Assembly (NCBI GenBank): GCA_038849555.1
Contig: JAWCMT010000005.1
Span: forward strand, 1-59,088
DNA: 59,088 nt
Reading direction: 5' to 3'
Origin: JAOAIV01 sp038849555
Lineage (GTDB): Archaea > Thermoproteota > Bathyarchaeia > Bathyarchaeales > Bathycorpusculaceae
Translations under genes and position numbers: made by a program
Shown: in pieces, positions 17,310 through 26,671 of the stretch
Position numbering within the stretch: position 1 is the stretch's first letter
Layout: each line of letters opens with the position of its first letter
The notes under the pieces: model-generated
Seen by the model: the letters and a program-made list of their open reading frames with translations, nothing else
Told to the model about the DNA's origin: nothing
Database searches by the model: none

Positions 17310-17415
17310 TTGGCATCCTACGGTGCAAGAAGGTTAGTACGCTTAAAGTAACTAAAGTGGCGCTTGCAGATTTTTGCATTGCGGTCTTTTATGTGCATTA
17401 GGCTTCCAGCGTGGC

Positions 17416-17988
17416 TTAACGGGTGCGTTTCTTGCGGTGGTAAAGTACGTAGCCGACGACGCCTGCGGTTGCCGTCGTAGAAGCAACTGCTATCAGCAGT
17501 GTCAGGAGGGGTTGTGGGGTTTCTACGCGGAAGCAGATGGTTTCTGAGGCGCCTGTATTGCCGTACTGGTCGGTTGCGTAAACTGTTAGGTTGTGCGCGC
17601 CATTTTGCAGCTTGCTTAGCGTGGTGTTGCCCGCGACTGTCACTGCGTGTTGGCCGTCGAGGCTGTAGCCCATCCATGCTGCTGGCTTGTCCACGGTGAA
17701 TGTGAGGGCTATGCTGGACTCGTTGTATGCTTGGTTTGCTGGGGAAATGATTTTGATTTTTGGTGGGACGCCGTAGCCGAGGGGGAAGTACTGCTCGTTC
17801 GCTGCGGTCGGCGATATGCCGAGGGTAGAATGGATGTAGCCTCCGATCACGTATAAGATGTCGTTTACGACTGCGATGCCAAAGTCTGCGCGGATTGTGG
17901 GCATGGAGGTAGCTGTGGTCCAAGTGTCCGTTTCTGGGTCGTATACTTCGTTTGTTCCTACGAAGCCTCCGGCAAATATGTCAAGCAT
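17416..17988 (-). pseudogene. Remnant of a kelch-repeat surface protein
   Basis: The open frame of 190 residues starts inside a kelch repeat (GGFVGTNEVYDPETDTWTT) and contains only about one and a half repeats, ending LYVIGGYI. An Ig-like domain follows (about residues 80-165, VPPKIKIISPANQAYNESSI to ATDQYGNTGASETI), then a C-terminal membrane helix and KKRTR. A kelch propeller needs five to seven repeats. Upstream the frame reaches a stop within 40 bases and the adenylate kinase gene begins soon after, so the 5' part is lost. No ribosome binding site precedes the ATG at 17988. I read it as a truncated gene, though expression of the fragment cannot be excluded. Confidence 0.6.
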
Positions 17989-18157
17989 GAACCAGCAGAC
18001 TGTGCAGCTATTTCGCTACTTTTTTAAAGGAGCCAGCAATTCATTTGGCAGCAAACATTTTCTTATGCTTCCTTTGCTTTTGGGCGAAAAATTATGGAAA
18101 TTTTAATTACACACTTTGTTCTTCTAAGGAGCCAAGAAAATCGGGGGAGAAAATAAA

Positions 18158-18811
18158 GTGAACGCGATAATATTCGGTGCACCGGGTTCTGGAAAGGGAA
18201 CTTACGCGCCAAGACTGCAGGCGAAGCTTGGCGTTGACGTTATTGCAATGGGCGACATCTTCAGAGAAATCATGAAGGAAAACACTGAGCTGGGAAGGAA
18301 GGTTAAGGGTTACGTGGAGAAAGGCTTGCTTGTGCCTGACGAAATCGTCGTAGACGTTTTGAAGCATCGCCTATCCAAGATTCCAGAGGGGAAAGGCTTC
18401 ATTTTGGATGGTTACCCGCGGACGCTGGAGCAAGCGAAGATTTTAGGCGACATTGCCAAAATAGACGTCATCATCCTGCTGATGGTGCCTGACTGGATAA
18501 TAATCGAACGTTTGTCTACACGGCGCATATGCAAGAACTGTGGCGCAGTTTACAACATACGCTTCTTAAAGCCAAAGGTGGAGAATGTCTGCGATAAATG
18601 TGGCGGCCCATTATATCAGCGCTCAGACGACATGCCAGAAGTCATAAAGAAGCGAATTCAGATTTACGAGGAACAAACCAAGCCTATTTTGCAGTTCTTT
18701 AAAGAGCGTAAGGTGCCTTTTGTTGTGGCCAACTGCGACGCGTTGGATATGCCGCCTGAACGTGTGGTAGGCGCTATCTTAAAGGACTTGAGCAAGCTGA
18801 AACTGGCTTAG
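18158..18811 (+). CDS. adk: Adenylate kinase with zinc-type LID
   Basis: It interconverts ATP and AMP with two ADP. The P-loop is GAPGSGKGT (residues 7-15), the NMP-binding part is GDIFREIMKENTELG, and GYPRTLEQA is the family motif near 85. The LID holds four cysteines at 125, 128, 145 and 148 (CKNCG and CDKCG) that should bind zinc. At 217 residues it is of the usual long form. The start is GTG with GGGGGAG upstream. Its stop overlaps the stop of the convergent archease gene by four bases. Confidence 0.97.
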   Translation: MNAIIFGAPGSGKGTYAPRLQAKLGVDVIAMGDIFREIMKENTELGRKVKGYVEKGLLVPDEIVVDVLKHRLSKIPEGKGFILDGYPRTLEQAKILGDIAKIDVIILLMVPDWIIIERLSTRRICKNCGAVYNIRFLKPKVENVCDKCGGPLYQRSDDMPEVIKKRIQIYEEQTKPILQFFKERKVPFVVANCDALDMPPERVVGAILKDLSKLKLA

Positions 18812-19239
18812 ATGTCGAGAATAAACTCCAGCGTAACTTTCTCTATTTCCTTAATAACCATCATGCGATGATATGTTATGGCTTTTACGGCTACTCTCTG
18901 TGGGTGCTTCTCCTGCTGGAATTTTTCTCCCCACACTGTCGCCTTAATTTTGAAGCCCATAGGCGTTTCTTCTATACCTGCAATTTTGAATTTCGAGTAA
19001 AGCATGCCTTGGGTTTCAAATTTTACAAGCAACGTTTCAAGCCAACTATATAGCAGCGCGTATTCGTCTTCAGCTTCAACTTCGACGGTCTCCTCAATGG
19101 TGGGCGCGACTTTCTCCGTGTCAGTCATAACTTCGAACATTGCAAGCGCAGCGTTTTCATAGGCTTCCTCCATTGTGCTGCCGTATGCGGCGATATAGAC
19201 GTCGGCGGTGTGCTCCAGAAACTCGAATTTCTTGTCCAT
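18808..19239 (-). CDS. Archease, activator of RtcB
   Basis: This 143-residue protein shows the archease pattern: FLEHTADVYIAAYGSTMEEAYENAALAMFEVMTD near the start (with the metal-binding Asp of HTADV), the acidic central segment, SWLETLLVKFETQGML, and the end LEFILDI. Archease speeds guanylylation and turnover of RtcB, which is encoded at 13.8-15.3 kb on the same strand but in a different unit. It is convergent with adk and shares four bases at the stops. Confidence 0.95.
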   Translation of the reverse strand: MDKKFEFLEHTADVYIAAYGSTMEEAYENAALAMFEVMTDTEKVAPTIEETVEVEAEDEYALLYSWLETLLVKFETQGMLYSKFKIAGIEETPMGFKIKATVWGEKFQQEKHPQRVAVKAITYHRMMVIKEIEKVTLEFILDI

Positions 19240-19323
19240 AGCTAAGCGCCTTCAGTAAAAATGAGTGAGAAAGCTAAAAACGGTTTCGCATTTGCCTGAT
19301 GCGCCAGTTATTCAGCTAAAGGG

Positions 19324-20367
19324 TTAGAATTGCTTTTGGATTTTCTGAATTGCCGCCGCCACCAGTTTCGCCGCGTTCTCCGCGTCCTTCAAGCTGAGCA
19401 TGCCCGTGGGGCTGTGAATGTAACGTGTAGCCACCGAAACTGTGCCGCTTGGAACACCCTGCCTAGTTAGGGATATGCGCGCGGCATCTGTTGTGCCGGG
19501 CAACCCGGTCTCAAGCTGATAGGCAATTTTATTCTCTTCTGCCACATCAAGAAGCAAACGCAAAATCTTTGGGTGCGTAATCAAGCCGGCGTCTGCAACT
19601 GTCAGTGCAGGTCCCTTGCCCATTTTCATGTTTGACTCAAACTCCTTCACGCCTGGCACATCGCCTGCCACAGTTACATCCAAGGCTATGCCAATGTCGG
19701 GGTCGATGCCGAAGGCGGATGTTGCCGCGCCTCTTAAGCCCACTTCCTCCTGCACGGTGCCGACGGCGTATATTGTGCAGTCGGTTTTCTCCAGCATTTT
19801 CAGGACTTCAAGCATTATAGCGCAGCCCACGCGGTCATCGAAAGCCTTGCCAATTACGATGTCTTCGCTCATCTTCGCGTACTTAACGTCGAAAACCACG
19901 GGGTCGCCTATTTTAACGCCCTTCGCTTCGGCGTCTTCGCGGCTGCCCGCACCTATGTCAATGAACAGCTCATCGTAATTGACGATTTTTTTGCGTTCCT
20001 CTTCTTTTTGTATGTGCGGCGGCTTGGAGCCTATTATACCATGCAACGCGCCCTTTTTAGTGCACACCAGCACTTTCTGCGCCAGCAAGATGCGGTCGTC
20101 TATGCCGCCCATTTTTACGAACTGCAGAAATCCATCTTTGGTTATTGTTTTCACCATTAAGCCTATTTCATCCATGTGCGCCGCAAGCATTACCTTCGGC
20201 GAGGATTTCTTTCCCTTTTTTATGGCAATAACATTCTCCAGCCTGTCCACGGTGACTTCGTCCACGTAAGGCTTCATCAGCTTAATCAGCAAATTGCGGA
20301 CTTCATCTTCTCGGCCTGTTACACCATAAGCGTTTGAAAGTTTTTCTAAATTCTCAGATAGCGGCAT
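19324..20367 (-). CDS. M42-family metallo-aminopeptidase (TET/FrvX type)
   Basis: The 347-residue protein is a dinuclear metal aminopeptidase that in archaea forms a tetrahedral dodecamer and degrades peptides. The metal ligands are visible: His64 of AAHMDEIG, the Asp of AFDDRVG, the Glu pair of QEEVGLRGA, the Asp of ALDVTVAGD and a late His in YIHSPTGML. The PDZ-like insertion between the first and second ligands is present (KVLVCTKKGALHGIIG). It is cytoplasmic and appears to be a single-gene unit. Confidence 0.93.
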   Translation of the reverse strand: MPLSENLEKLSNAYGVTGREDEVRNLLIKLMKPYVDEVTVDRLENVIAIKKGKKSSPKVMLAAHMDEIGLMVKTITKDGFLQFVKMGGIDDRILLAQKVLVCTKKGALHGIIGSKPPHIQKEEERKKIVNYDELFIDIGAGSREDAEAKGVKIGDPVVFDVKYAKMSEDIVIGKAFDDRVGCAIMLEVLKMLEKTDCTIYAVGTVQEEVGLRGAATSAFGIDPDIGIALDVTVAGDVPGVKEFESNMKMGKGPALTVADAGLITHPKILRLLLDVAEENKIAYQLETGLPGTTDAARISLTRQGVPSGTVSVATRYIHSPTGMLSLKDAENAAKLVAAAIQKIQKQF

Positions 20368-20464
20368 ACCATATCCACTTCGACGATTGCAGTAACAAGT
20401 CTATGGTTCACAATATTAAATGATTGCGGTGATATTTACAGTTTGATCGAAGTAGAAGAAAGAA

Positions 20465-20478
20465 AATTAAAAAAACAA
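20465..20478 (-). terminator. Oligo-T terminator after the ECF-like gene
   Basis: On the minus strand a run of seven T (plus strand AAAAAAAC, within TTAAAAAAACAATTG) lies about 40-50 bases after the stop at 20517, with a second T6 run closer to the gene. Confidence 0.4.
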
Positions 20479-20516
20479 TTGGGTAACAACAGAATTTTTG
20501 AAAAAACGGAGGATTG

Positions 20517-21110
20517 CTAGTGTAACTCAGCTATTTCACCATTTGGTTTCCGCGCTTTTGCTATCCGCGAATAGACTAGGTACGCGGGGATTATGTTGAT
20601 TAAGCCTTGTGTTACGTTGAAGAGGGCGATTGGAGTAAGCAAGCCAACCACGACTGGTTCGGGTATCCTATAGAACAGTTGCAGCAGATAGTAATTAGCC
20701 ACCGTCATGACAACAACGCGCGATGCAATAGCAAGAACGGATTTCCAAATAATATTTCTCTTCAACAAGGCAAAGCCTAAGAGTGTAGCTAGCTCAGCAA
20801 GCAACTTGAAGATGCCGCCTGGCACGTTGCCTCTCAAGAAAATTATTGAGCAGCCAATCAGGCTTGTGTAGACGCCGGCTACTGGCCCATAAAAGAGGAG
20901 GCTAACCATCATAGGTACCCCAGTTATGTCCCAGGAGATTTTGGGGTAAATTGGAAATGGAATGTCGAAGGGTGGGCCTGGCATGATTTCCCATAAAGCG
21001 GCCAAGGCGCCGAGGAGGCTGGCGGCTGCAACGGCTTTCGTCTTAATTTTCTGGAAACGGTATGGAAGCATACATTTGAATCTTATGATGGAAATAAAAT
21101 TCTTTCGCAA
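20517..21110 (-). CDS. Membrane protein resembling an ECF transporter S component
   Basis: The 197-residue protein has five to six hydrophobic helices. The first (AVAAASLLGALAALWEIMPG), a loop FPIYPKISWDITGVPMMVSLLFYGPVAG and LRGNVPGGIFKLLAELATLLG follow the pattern of substrate-binding ECF proteins for vitamins or their precursors. No ECF ATPase or T component is next to it. The start is uncertain: TTG at 21110 or the ATG at 21071. The substrate is unknown. Confidence 0.55.
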   Translation of the reverse strand: MRKNFISIIRFKCMLPYRFQKIKTKAVAAASLLGALAALWEIMPGPPFDIPFPIYPKISWDITGVPMMVSLLFYGPVAGVYTSLIGCSIIFLRGNVPGGIFKLLAELATLLGFALLKRNIIWKSVLAIASRVVVMTVANYYLLQLFYRIPEPVVVGLLTPIALFNVTQGLINIIPAYLVYSRIAKARKPNGEIAELH

Positions 21111-21265
21111 ACAATTACTCCGCTCGGCTCGCTTCGCCTTAGGCGCACCCTTAAAAGAAAGGGTAAATTAGGCAGCCAGCGTATTTTGAAGATTTAAAAT
21201 TGTTTAGGCTTGTGATAATTCTTAAATTGCTAAACCGCATTCAAACACAGCTATGGTGAAAAAGT

Positions 21266-22198
21266 TTGACTGAACAACCAGCTTTCAAAAAAGTTTTCGT
21301 TTTTCTAGACACCGACAAGTACTGCAGCCCGTTCGACATGCTTGTGGCTCTGGATGCCTTTCCAGACTCAATGATATTCAAGTACGAAAACGTCACCGAC
21401 GAGGACGCGCCGAAAATAGTCTATGACTTGCTGTTTCCACGTGGGCCTGAAGGAGCGAAGCACACTAAAATATTCATCAACGGCAGTAACTTCGACATGG
21501 TCAACAAAGTCGTTGAAGCAACGCTGAAATGCATGAAATCCGCGCCATGGGGAAACTCGATAATCGTGGATCCAAGAGGCGGCTACTCAACCGCAGCCGC
21601 CGCAGTGGCGAAAACACTTGGCTTATCGCTTGAAAAAGGCTTTGGAGACTTAGGAGGCAAAAACGTGACGGTGCTTGCTGGCACAGGCCCAGTTGGGCAA
21701 ACAGCAGCCAGAATCTACGCTTCGGAAAAAGCTAATGTAACCATTTCCAGCCGCTCGATGGCCAAGGGTCAAGCAGTTGCTGATAAAATCAACAAGGAAG
21801 TCGGCGCGGAACGGGTTAAAGTTGTCGAAGTAGCAAGCCCTGAACAGACTGCATCAGCCATCAAAAACGCTGAAATCATACTCGCAGCAGGCGCAGGCGG
21901 CATTCAGCTGCTCTCCAAGACAGATTTGGACAAAGCGTCAAAATGCAGAATAGTCGCAGACATCAATGCTATCAAGCCGCTTGGTGTTGAAGGCTTAGGT
22001 TCAAACGACGATGGCAAAGAACTTAAACCGGGGCTCTACGGGATAGGCGCCTTGGCAATTGGCAAGTTGAAAATCAAAATTGAAAAGGAAATGATTACGC
22101 GTGCAACGCTGGAGCCGCAGGGGCTCTTTGACTACGCAGCGGCTTATGAAATAGGCAAAAACTCGATACTGAAGAAGCTCGCCAAAGCTGCAAAATAA
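21266..22198 (+). CDS. NAD(P)-dependent methylene-tetrahydromethanopterin dehydrogenase
   Basis: This 310-residue protein matches the MtdA/MtdB type: an N-terminal domain with FVFLDTDKYCSPFDMLVALD and DPRGGYSTAAAAVAKTL, and a Rossmann domain with GTGPVGQTAA (139-148), then SSRSMAKGQAVAD. It oxidises or reduces the C1 group on tetrahydromethanopterin using NAD(P), a step of the archaeal C1 (Wood-Ljungdahl methyl) branch. The start is TTG with GGTGAAAAAG before it. No other C1-pathway gene is nearby. It ends seven bases from the convergent FrhB-like gene. Confidence 0.88.
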   Translation: MTEQPAFKKVFVFLDTDKYCSPFDMLVALDAFPDSMIFKYENVTDEDAPKIVYDLLFPRGPEGAKHTKIFINGSNFDMVNKVVEATLKCMKSAPWGNSIIVDPRGGYSTAAAAVAKTLGLSLEKGFGDLGGKNVTVLAGTGPVGQTAARIYASEKANVTISSRSMAKGQAVADKINKEVGAERVKVVEVASPEQTASAIKNAEIILAAGAGGIQLLSKTDLDKASKCRIVADINAIKPLGVEGLGSNDDGKELKPGLYGIGALAIGKLKIKIEKEMITRATLEPQGLFDYAAAYEIGKNSILKKLAKAAK

Positions 22199-22205
22199 GG
22201 CGGCT

Positions 22206-23264
22206 TCAACTTTCCATTTTTTGAGCGGCAGCAACGTTTTTTCTCTTTTTCTCTGAAAGCTTAACCAGCAAATCTAATGCTTTATCGTCAGCGTTTAAAG
22301 CTTTAACGCGCAGGAATCCAGCTTTCTCCGCGCCTGAAAACAGATCCTCACCTTTCTGGGTGCGAATTATCACGAGAGTCCAGCCGTCTAAGCCTAAGCC
22401 GCCCACGGAAATGTCCGCAAGCTCAGCGCTGAAGTCTCCGCAGGCGCCGCAGCTTTTATGCTGAAATTGCCGTATTTCCGCTATGGGGAATCCGATGACT
22501 CCTGTGGCCGTTGTTAGCAGCAGTTTTCCTTTAAAGTTCATCTTCTTTATTCCCCTTAAGTCTACACCTTTCTCTCGGTGAATGTATGTTTCCATCAAAC
22601 CTTCATACGTGAAGCATCCAGAACACAATAGCCCAACCAGAAAGTTGAGGCAGTCTGTCTGCCTCGTTAATCCCGCAGCCTGCATTTTCCGGGCAGCTTG
22701 AATTTGGCATGGCGTTCCAACGAAGGCTATCCGTCCATTTTTCTGTTTGCACGCGTCAGCTAAAAGCAGCAGATTAGGTGCGCATGTGTATTTTGAGCCA
22801 GCACACGCCAAAACTTCGCCAAAGGTAGATGCCAGCATGGGTTTGGGGTAAAAGGGCTTTTCAGTGTTTGACGCTACAGCAATGGCGCCGCTTATCTGGC
22901 CATTTTTAAGCGCGTAAGCCAGCAACGTCGTGGCAACGCCGCCGTCTTGGCAAGTCTGCAGTATTCGTTCGTCAGTTGCCTTTGCAACTGCCAGTCTAAG
23001 GTAGACGCCGAATGGCTCGTCTGGTTTTCGGCTTCTTCCAAAAACAAACTTTTCCAGTGCTGTCTGCGAAAAATCGTAGCGGGGGCAGGCCTGCGTGCAC
23101 AGCCCACATGATTGGCACTCTTTCGCTAAAACAGGAGTTCCCTGTATAAGCTGCAGGCAATTGTGGGGGCAAACGGAGACGCACGCACCGCAGCCTACGC
23201 ATCGGTCTGCTTCCAGAACAGTTGCGGCTAAAGAAGCATCAAAACCTATTTTGCCTGTGCCCAT
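22206..23264 (-). CDS. FrhB/FpoF-like F420-linked iron-sulfur flavoprotein
   Basis: The 352-residue protein has two [4Fe-4S] ferredoxin motifs at the N-terminus (C22, 25, 28 and 32, then C50, 53, 56 and 60) and the two FrhB-type domains after them, with CQDGGVATTLLAYALKNG, GSKYTCAPN and GTPCQIQAARKMQ. Extra cysteines follow in CSGCFTYEG and KSCGACGDFSAELADISVGG. Such proteins pass electrons between ferredoxin or another carrier and F420. It stands alone without hydrogenase or dehydrogenase partners, so its electron acceptor is unknown. It could supply the F420 or ferredoxin chemistry of the C1 pathway. Confidence 0.85.
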   Translation of the reverse strand: MGTGKIGFDASLAATVLEADRCVGCGACVSVCPHNCLQLIQGTPVLAKECQSCGLCTQACPRYDFSQTALEKFVFGRSRKPDEPFGVYLRLAVAKATDERILQTCQDGGVATTLLAYALKNGQISGAIAVASNTEKPFYPKPMLASTFGEVLACAGSKYTCAPNLLLLADACKQKNGRIAFVGTPCQIQAARKMQAAGLTRQTDCLNFLVGLLCSGCFTYEGLMETYIHREKGVDLRGIKKMNFKGKLLLTTATGVIGFPIAEIRQFQHKSCGACGDFSAELADISVGGLGLDGWTLVIIRTQKGEDLFSGAEKAGFLRVKALNADDKALDLLVKLSEKKRKNVAAAQKMES

Positions 23265-23312
23265 GCGACTAGCATGCGCTGTCGACTGTATATAAGCTTA
23301 CAGCCATCGCGG

Positions 23313-24479
23313 TTATTTGCACTTGAAAAGCGCCGCCATTCTTTTAGTAGCCTCGATTATGCGCTCTTTCGGCTGTGTTAGAGAGAAGCGTACGTAGTTT
23401 TCGCCATGAGCGCCGAAGCCTATTCCGGGCGTAACTGCCACGCCGACGCTGAGTAGTTTAGTTGTGAACTCGATGGAGCTGGATTGGCAGTTTAGCCAAA
23501 GGTAAAATGTTGCCTTAGGCTTGTCGCACTTGAAGCCCATGGCACGAAGCTGGTTGACCAGCATGTCGCGTCTTTCGGCGTAAATTCTGTTGTTTTCCTT
23601 TAGAAAGTCTGGTTGCTCGCGACCGCTGTAGCTTTCTAGGGCTTTAGCAGCTACTTTTTGTATGTAAACGGGTGGTCCAGAGTCTATTTGTGACTTAACC
23701 TGCGCGAGCCCGCTGATAAGCTGCTTGTTGCCTACCGCGAATGCGATTCGGTCGCCTGTCATGTTGAAAGTTTTGGAGCAGGAGTTAAACTCGATTGCCA
23801 CGTCCATGGCTCCGTCGATTTCGAGGATACTGGGCGCCGTATATCCGTCGAAGGTTATTTCTGAATAAGCGTTATCGTAGCAGAGTATTATGTTGTTTTC
23901 CCGTGCAAACTCCACTGCATGCCGCAAGAACTTCTTGTCAACTGTTGCTCCTGTGGGGTTATTCGGGTAATTCAGAAACATCATTTTCACTTTTTCCGTA
24001 TGCAAAGCGTCGAAATCAGGTTTGAAGCCGTTTTCCTCCAGCAGAGGCATTGACACGGGAACGCCGTCGTTTAGTATGGTGCTGCCGTTGGCGTAAACGG
24101 GATAAGCTGGGTCGGGCACAAGGACGTGGTCGCCAGGGTTCACGAATGCTCGGGCGATGTTGGCTAAACCCTCTTTTGAGCCTAAAAGCGCAACGACCTC
24201 ATCTCTGCCGACATCAACGCGGAATCTCTTTTTGTACCATGCGGCGACGGCTTCGCGAAATTCTGGTTCACCTTGGCTGAGGGAGTAGTTATGATTCTTC
24301 GGGTTTGCTGCTTCCTCTTTAAGCGCAGAAATAATGAAAGACGGCGGCGGAAGGTCTGGGTCGCCAATGCTTAGCGAGATTAGGTCTACGCCTTGAGCTT
24401 TCTTTTCCTTTATGGTTTTCTCTATTTCAGCGAACAGATACGGCGGAAGCCTCTTAACCCTATCCGCAACCTCGAACAT
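23313..24479 (-). CDS. dapL: LL-diaminopimelate aminotransferase
   Basis: The 388-residue class I aminotransferase has the PLP lysine in NSCSKTFNMTGDRIAF, NYPNNPTGATVDK for the Asn loop and SIGDPDLPPP near the start. It is the last gene of the lysine operon, six bases after dapF, which supports DapL rather than a general aspartate aminotransferase. DapL converts tetrahydrodipicolinate directly to LL-diaminopimelate, bypassing dapD, dapC and dapE, none of which are seen here. Confidence 0.93.
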   Translation of the reverse strand: MFEVADRVKRLPPYLFAEIEKTIKEKKAQGVDLISLSIGDPDLPPPSFIISALKEEAANPKNHNYSLSQGEPEFREAVAAWYKKRFRVDVGRDEVVALLGSKEGLANIARAFVNPGDHVLVPDPAYPVYANGSTILNDGVPVSMPLLEENGFKPDFDALHTEKVKMMFLNYPNNPTGATVDKKFLRHAVEFARENNIILCYDNAYSEITFDGYTAPSILEIDGAMDVAIEFNSCSKTFNMTGDRIAFAVGNKQLISGLAQVKSQIDSGPPVYIQKVAAKALESYSGREQPDFLKENNRIYAERRDMLVNQLRAMGFKCDKPKATFYLWLNCQSSSIEFTTKLLSVGVAVTPGIGFGAHGENYVRFSLTQPKERIIEATKRMAALFKCK

Positions 24480-24485
24480 GACTAC

Positions 24486-25325
24486 TCACACGCTCTCCTT
24501 AAACAGTGTTCCCTCAAAAACTTTCTCTGCAGCGCCGCGCAAGAACAATTGGGCGCAATTATATTCCACTTCCAAGTCACCACCCAATAAGTGAACTTGG
24601 ACTTTGCTGCCGAGTTTTTTGAGCAAGTTCCCAGCGACCACCGTAGCACAGGCGCCGGTGCCGCATGCAAAAGTTTCTCCGCAGCCACGCTCCCACACCC
24701 GCACCTTCACCTCGCTAGTGTTAAGGACCTGCGCGAACTCGACATTGGTTCTCTGCGGGAAAACATGATGATTCTCGATTTTCGGGCCGATTTGCTGTAC
24801 TGGGAACGCATCCACGTTGTCAACGAATATGACGCAATGAGGATTTCCAACTGAAAGGCAAGTTACCTTATATGTGCCGCCGTTAACCTGCAAATCCTCG
24901 TTTATGCATTGGCCTTGCCCAAGCATGGGAATTCGGCTACGCTCAAGCACTGGCTCGCCCATGTTAACAGTCACCGAGGTAACCACGCCGTTTTCCACGG
25001 TCAGCCAAGTCCTTTTTATGCCTGCCAGCGTTTCCACGGTCAACTCGTTTTTTCTGGCGACGCCGTTTTCATAGCAGTACTTGGCGAAGCAGCGGATGCC
25101 GTTGCCGCACATTTCCGCCTCGCTGCCGTCAGCATTGAAAATACGCATCCTCGCATCAGCCACTTTAGAGGCGCAAACCAGCAGAAGCCCATCTGCGCCG
25201 ACTGAAAAGCGCCTTTCGCAAAGTGCCTTAGCCAACGCCGCAGCTTTCTCGCTGCTTATTTTTCCATCACGGTTGTCGATTACGATGTAGTCGTTGCCTA
25301 AGCCATGCATCTTCCAAAACTTCAT
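24486..25325 (-). CDS. dapF: Diaminopimelate epimerase
   Basis: DapF converts LL- to meso-diaminopimelate with two cysteines. Both are present: Cys in EMCGNGIRCFA and in FACGTGACATVV. FWKMHGLGNDYIVID is the N-terminal motif. The ATG at 25325 overlaps the lysA stop as ATGA, and GTGGTTGCA upstream belongs to lysA, so this start (279 residues) is preferred over the GTG at 25334. Confidence 0.97.
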   Translation of the reverse strand: MKFWKMHGLGNDYIVIDNRDGKISSEKAAALAKALCERRFSVGADGLLLVCASKVADARMRIFNADGSEAEMCGNGIRCFAKYCYENGVARKNELTVETLAGIKRTWLTVENGVVTSVTVNMGEPVLERSRIPMLGQGQCINEDLQVNGGTYKVTCLSVGNPHCVIFVDNVDAFPVQQIGPKIENHHVFPQRTNVEFAQVLNTSEVKVRVWERGCGETFACGTGACATVVAGNLLKKLGSKVQVHLLGGDLEVEYNCAQLFLRGAAEKVFEGTLFKESV

Positions 25326-26617
25326 TGCAACCACTCAGCCACTTGCTGCCCTGCAAGCAGGTCATCCAAAGTCTCGCGTCGCCTGACCAAGGCGTATTTG
25401 CCGTTTTTAACCAGAACTTCGGCTGCGCGGGGCCTAGCGTTATACTGTGAACTCATGGAGTAGCCGTATGCACCAGCGTTAAGAACCGCCAGCAAATCGC
25501 CTTCCTGAATCTTCGGCAGCCGCCTGTCCCTAGCCAGCACATCCCCTGACTCGCAGATAGGTCCAGCAACATCGTAGGTTTCAGCGTCCTCCGCATCCAG
25601 CCTATTTGCCACCAGAATGTGGTGGTATGAGCCGTACATGGCGGGTCTAATCAGCGTGTTGAAGCCCGCGTCAACGCCGACAAATTTCTTGAAAGGCGTA
25701 GTCTTAACCGTGTTCACCGCGGTTAGTAAGATACAAGCGTCGCAAACAAGGTAGCGCCCAGGCTCAACGCAGAAGAACGGCTCGCCTAGGTGGTACTCGG
25801 CAATTTTTTTCTTGAATAAGGAGAGCACGTTTTCAGCAAAAGCGTTCAAGTCAAGTTCTTTGTCTTCTGGCTTGTAGGGCACTCCAAGCCCGCCTCCCAT
25901 ATCCACAAACTCGAAGTTGATTCCCACTTCGTCATGGATTCGTTTGGTTATCCCCAGTAGCTTTTCAAGCGCCAGGACAAACGGTTCAACAGCGAGGATG
26001 CCGGAGCCTATGTGCATGTGTATGCCGAAGCGCGTCAAGCCTGCTTTTCTAGCTTGCCTGTATGCTGCTATTGCGTCGTTTTCCCATAGTCCAAACTTTG
26101 TGCTTTTGCCAGCGGTGATGCAGTGGTCATGATGGCCCGCGCCTATCTCGGGATTAACGCGCACAGACAGAACCTTTGGCGTTGCAATTTTCAGTAGGCG
26201 GTCTAGCTGGGATAGAGAGTCAATATTTACTGTTATGTTGGCGTCTGCGAGAAACTTTAGCTCGTCATTTCTGACACTTGTTCCGGTGAATAGGATTCGT
26301 TCCGGCGGATAACCAGCCTTTAACGCCATGGAAACTTCGCCTGGGCTGACAGCGTCCAGATGCGCGCCCTCTGTCGCCAAAATTTTCAGCACCGAGAGGT
26401 TAGAGTTTGCTTTTGCAGCATAGAGAATTCTAATCTTACTATAATTGCTGGCTAACGCCCTGTGCAGCCGCCTATAGTTCTCTCTTATGCGCCTTTCGCT
26501 AATCACATAAAGCGGGGTATCAAACTTCGCAGCTAACTCGCTGACTGAAACGCCGTCAAAGTATAGCCTTCCCTCTCGATTCTCTAAAGGTTCACGAAGT
26601 TTCTGTGTGCATGTCAC
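25322..26617 (-). CDS. lysA: Diaminopimelate decarboxylase
   Basis: The 431-residue PLP enzyme makes lysine from meso-diaminopimelate. The PLP lysine is in ILYAAKANSN, with HMHIGSG, the glycine-rich DMGGGLGVPY, EPGRYLVCDA and the Cys-Glu of GPICESGDVLARDR. The family length fits. It lies 54 bases after asd and overlaps dapF by four bases. Confidence 0.97.
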   Translation of the reverse strand: MTCTQKLREPLENREGRLYFDGVSVSELAAKFDTPLYVISERRIRENYRRLHRALASNYSKIRILYAAKANSNLSVLKILATEGAHLDAVSPGEVSMALKAGYPPERILFTGTSVRNDELKFLADANITVNIDSLSQLDRLLKIATPKVLSVRVNPEIGAGHHDHCITAGKSTKFGLWENDAIAAYRQARKAGLTRFGIHMHIGSGILAVEPFVLALEKLLGITKRIHDEVGINFEFVDMGGGLGVPYKPEDKELDLNAFAENVLSLFKKKIAEYHLGEPFFCVEPGRYLVCDACILLTAVNTVKTTPFKKFVGVDAGFNTLIRPAMYGSYHHILVANRLDAEDAETYDVAGPICESGDVLARDRRLPKIQEGDLLAVLNAGAYGYSMSSQYNARPRAAEVLVKNGKYALVRRRETLDDLLAGQQVAEWLQ

Positions 26618-26671
26618 TATAGGCGCGCTCCTATTCTAAATTTTGCATGTTTCCGCAAGTAACGTGCACTT

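Noticed and set aside
17318..17923. 201-residue minus-strand frame rich in Arg, His and Pro
   Set aside because: It is the shifted reading of the kelch remnant; composition is biased and there is no domain.
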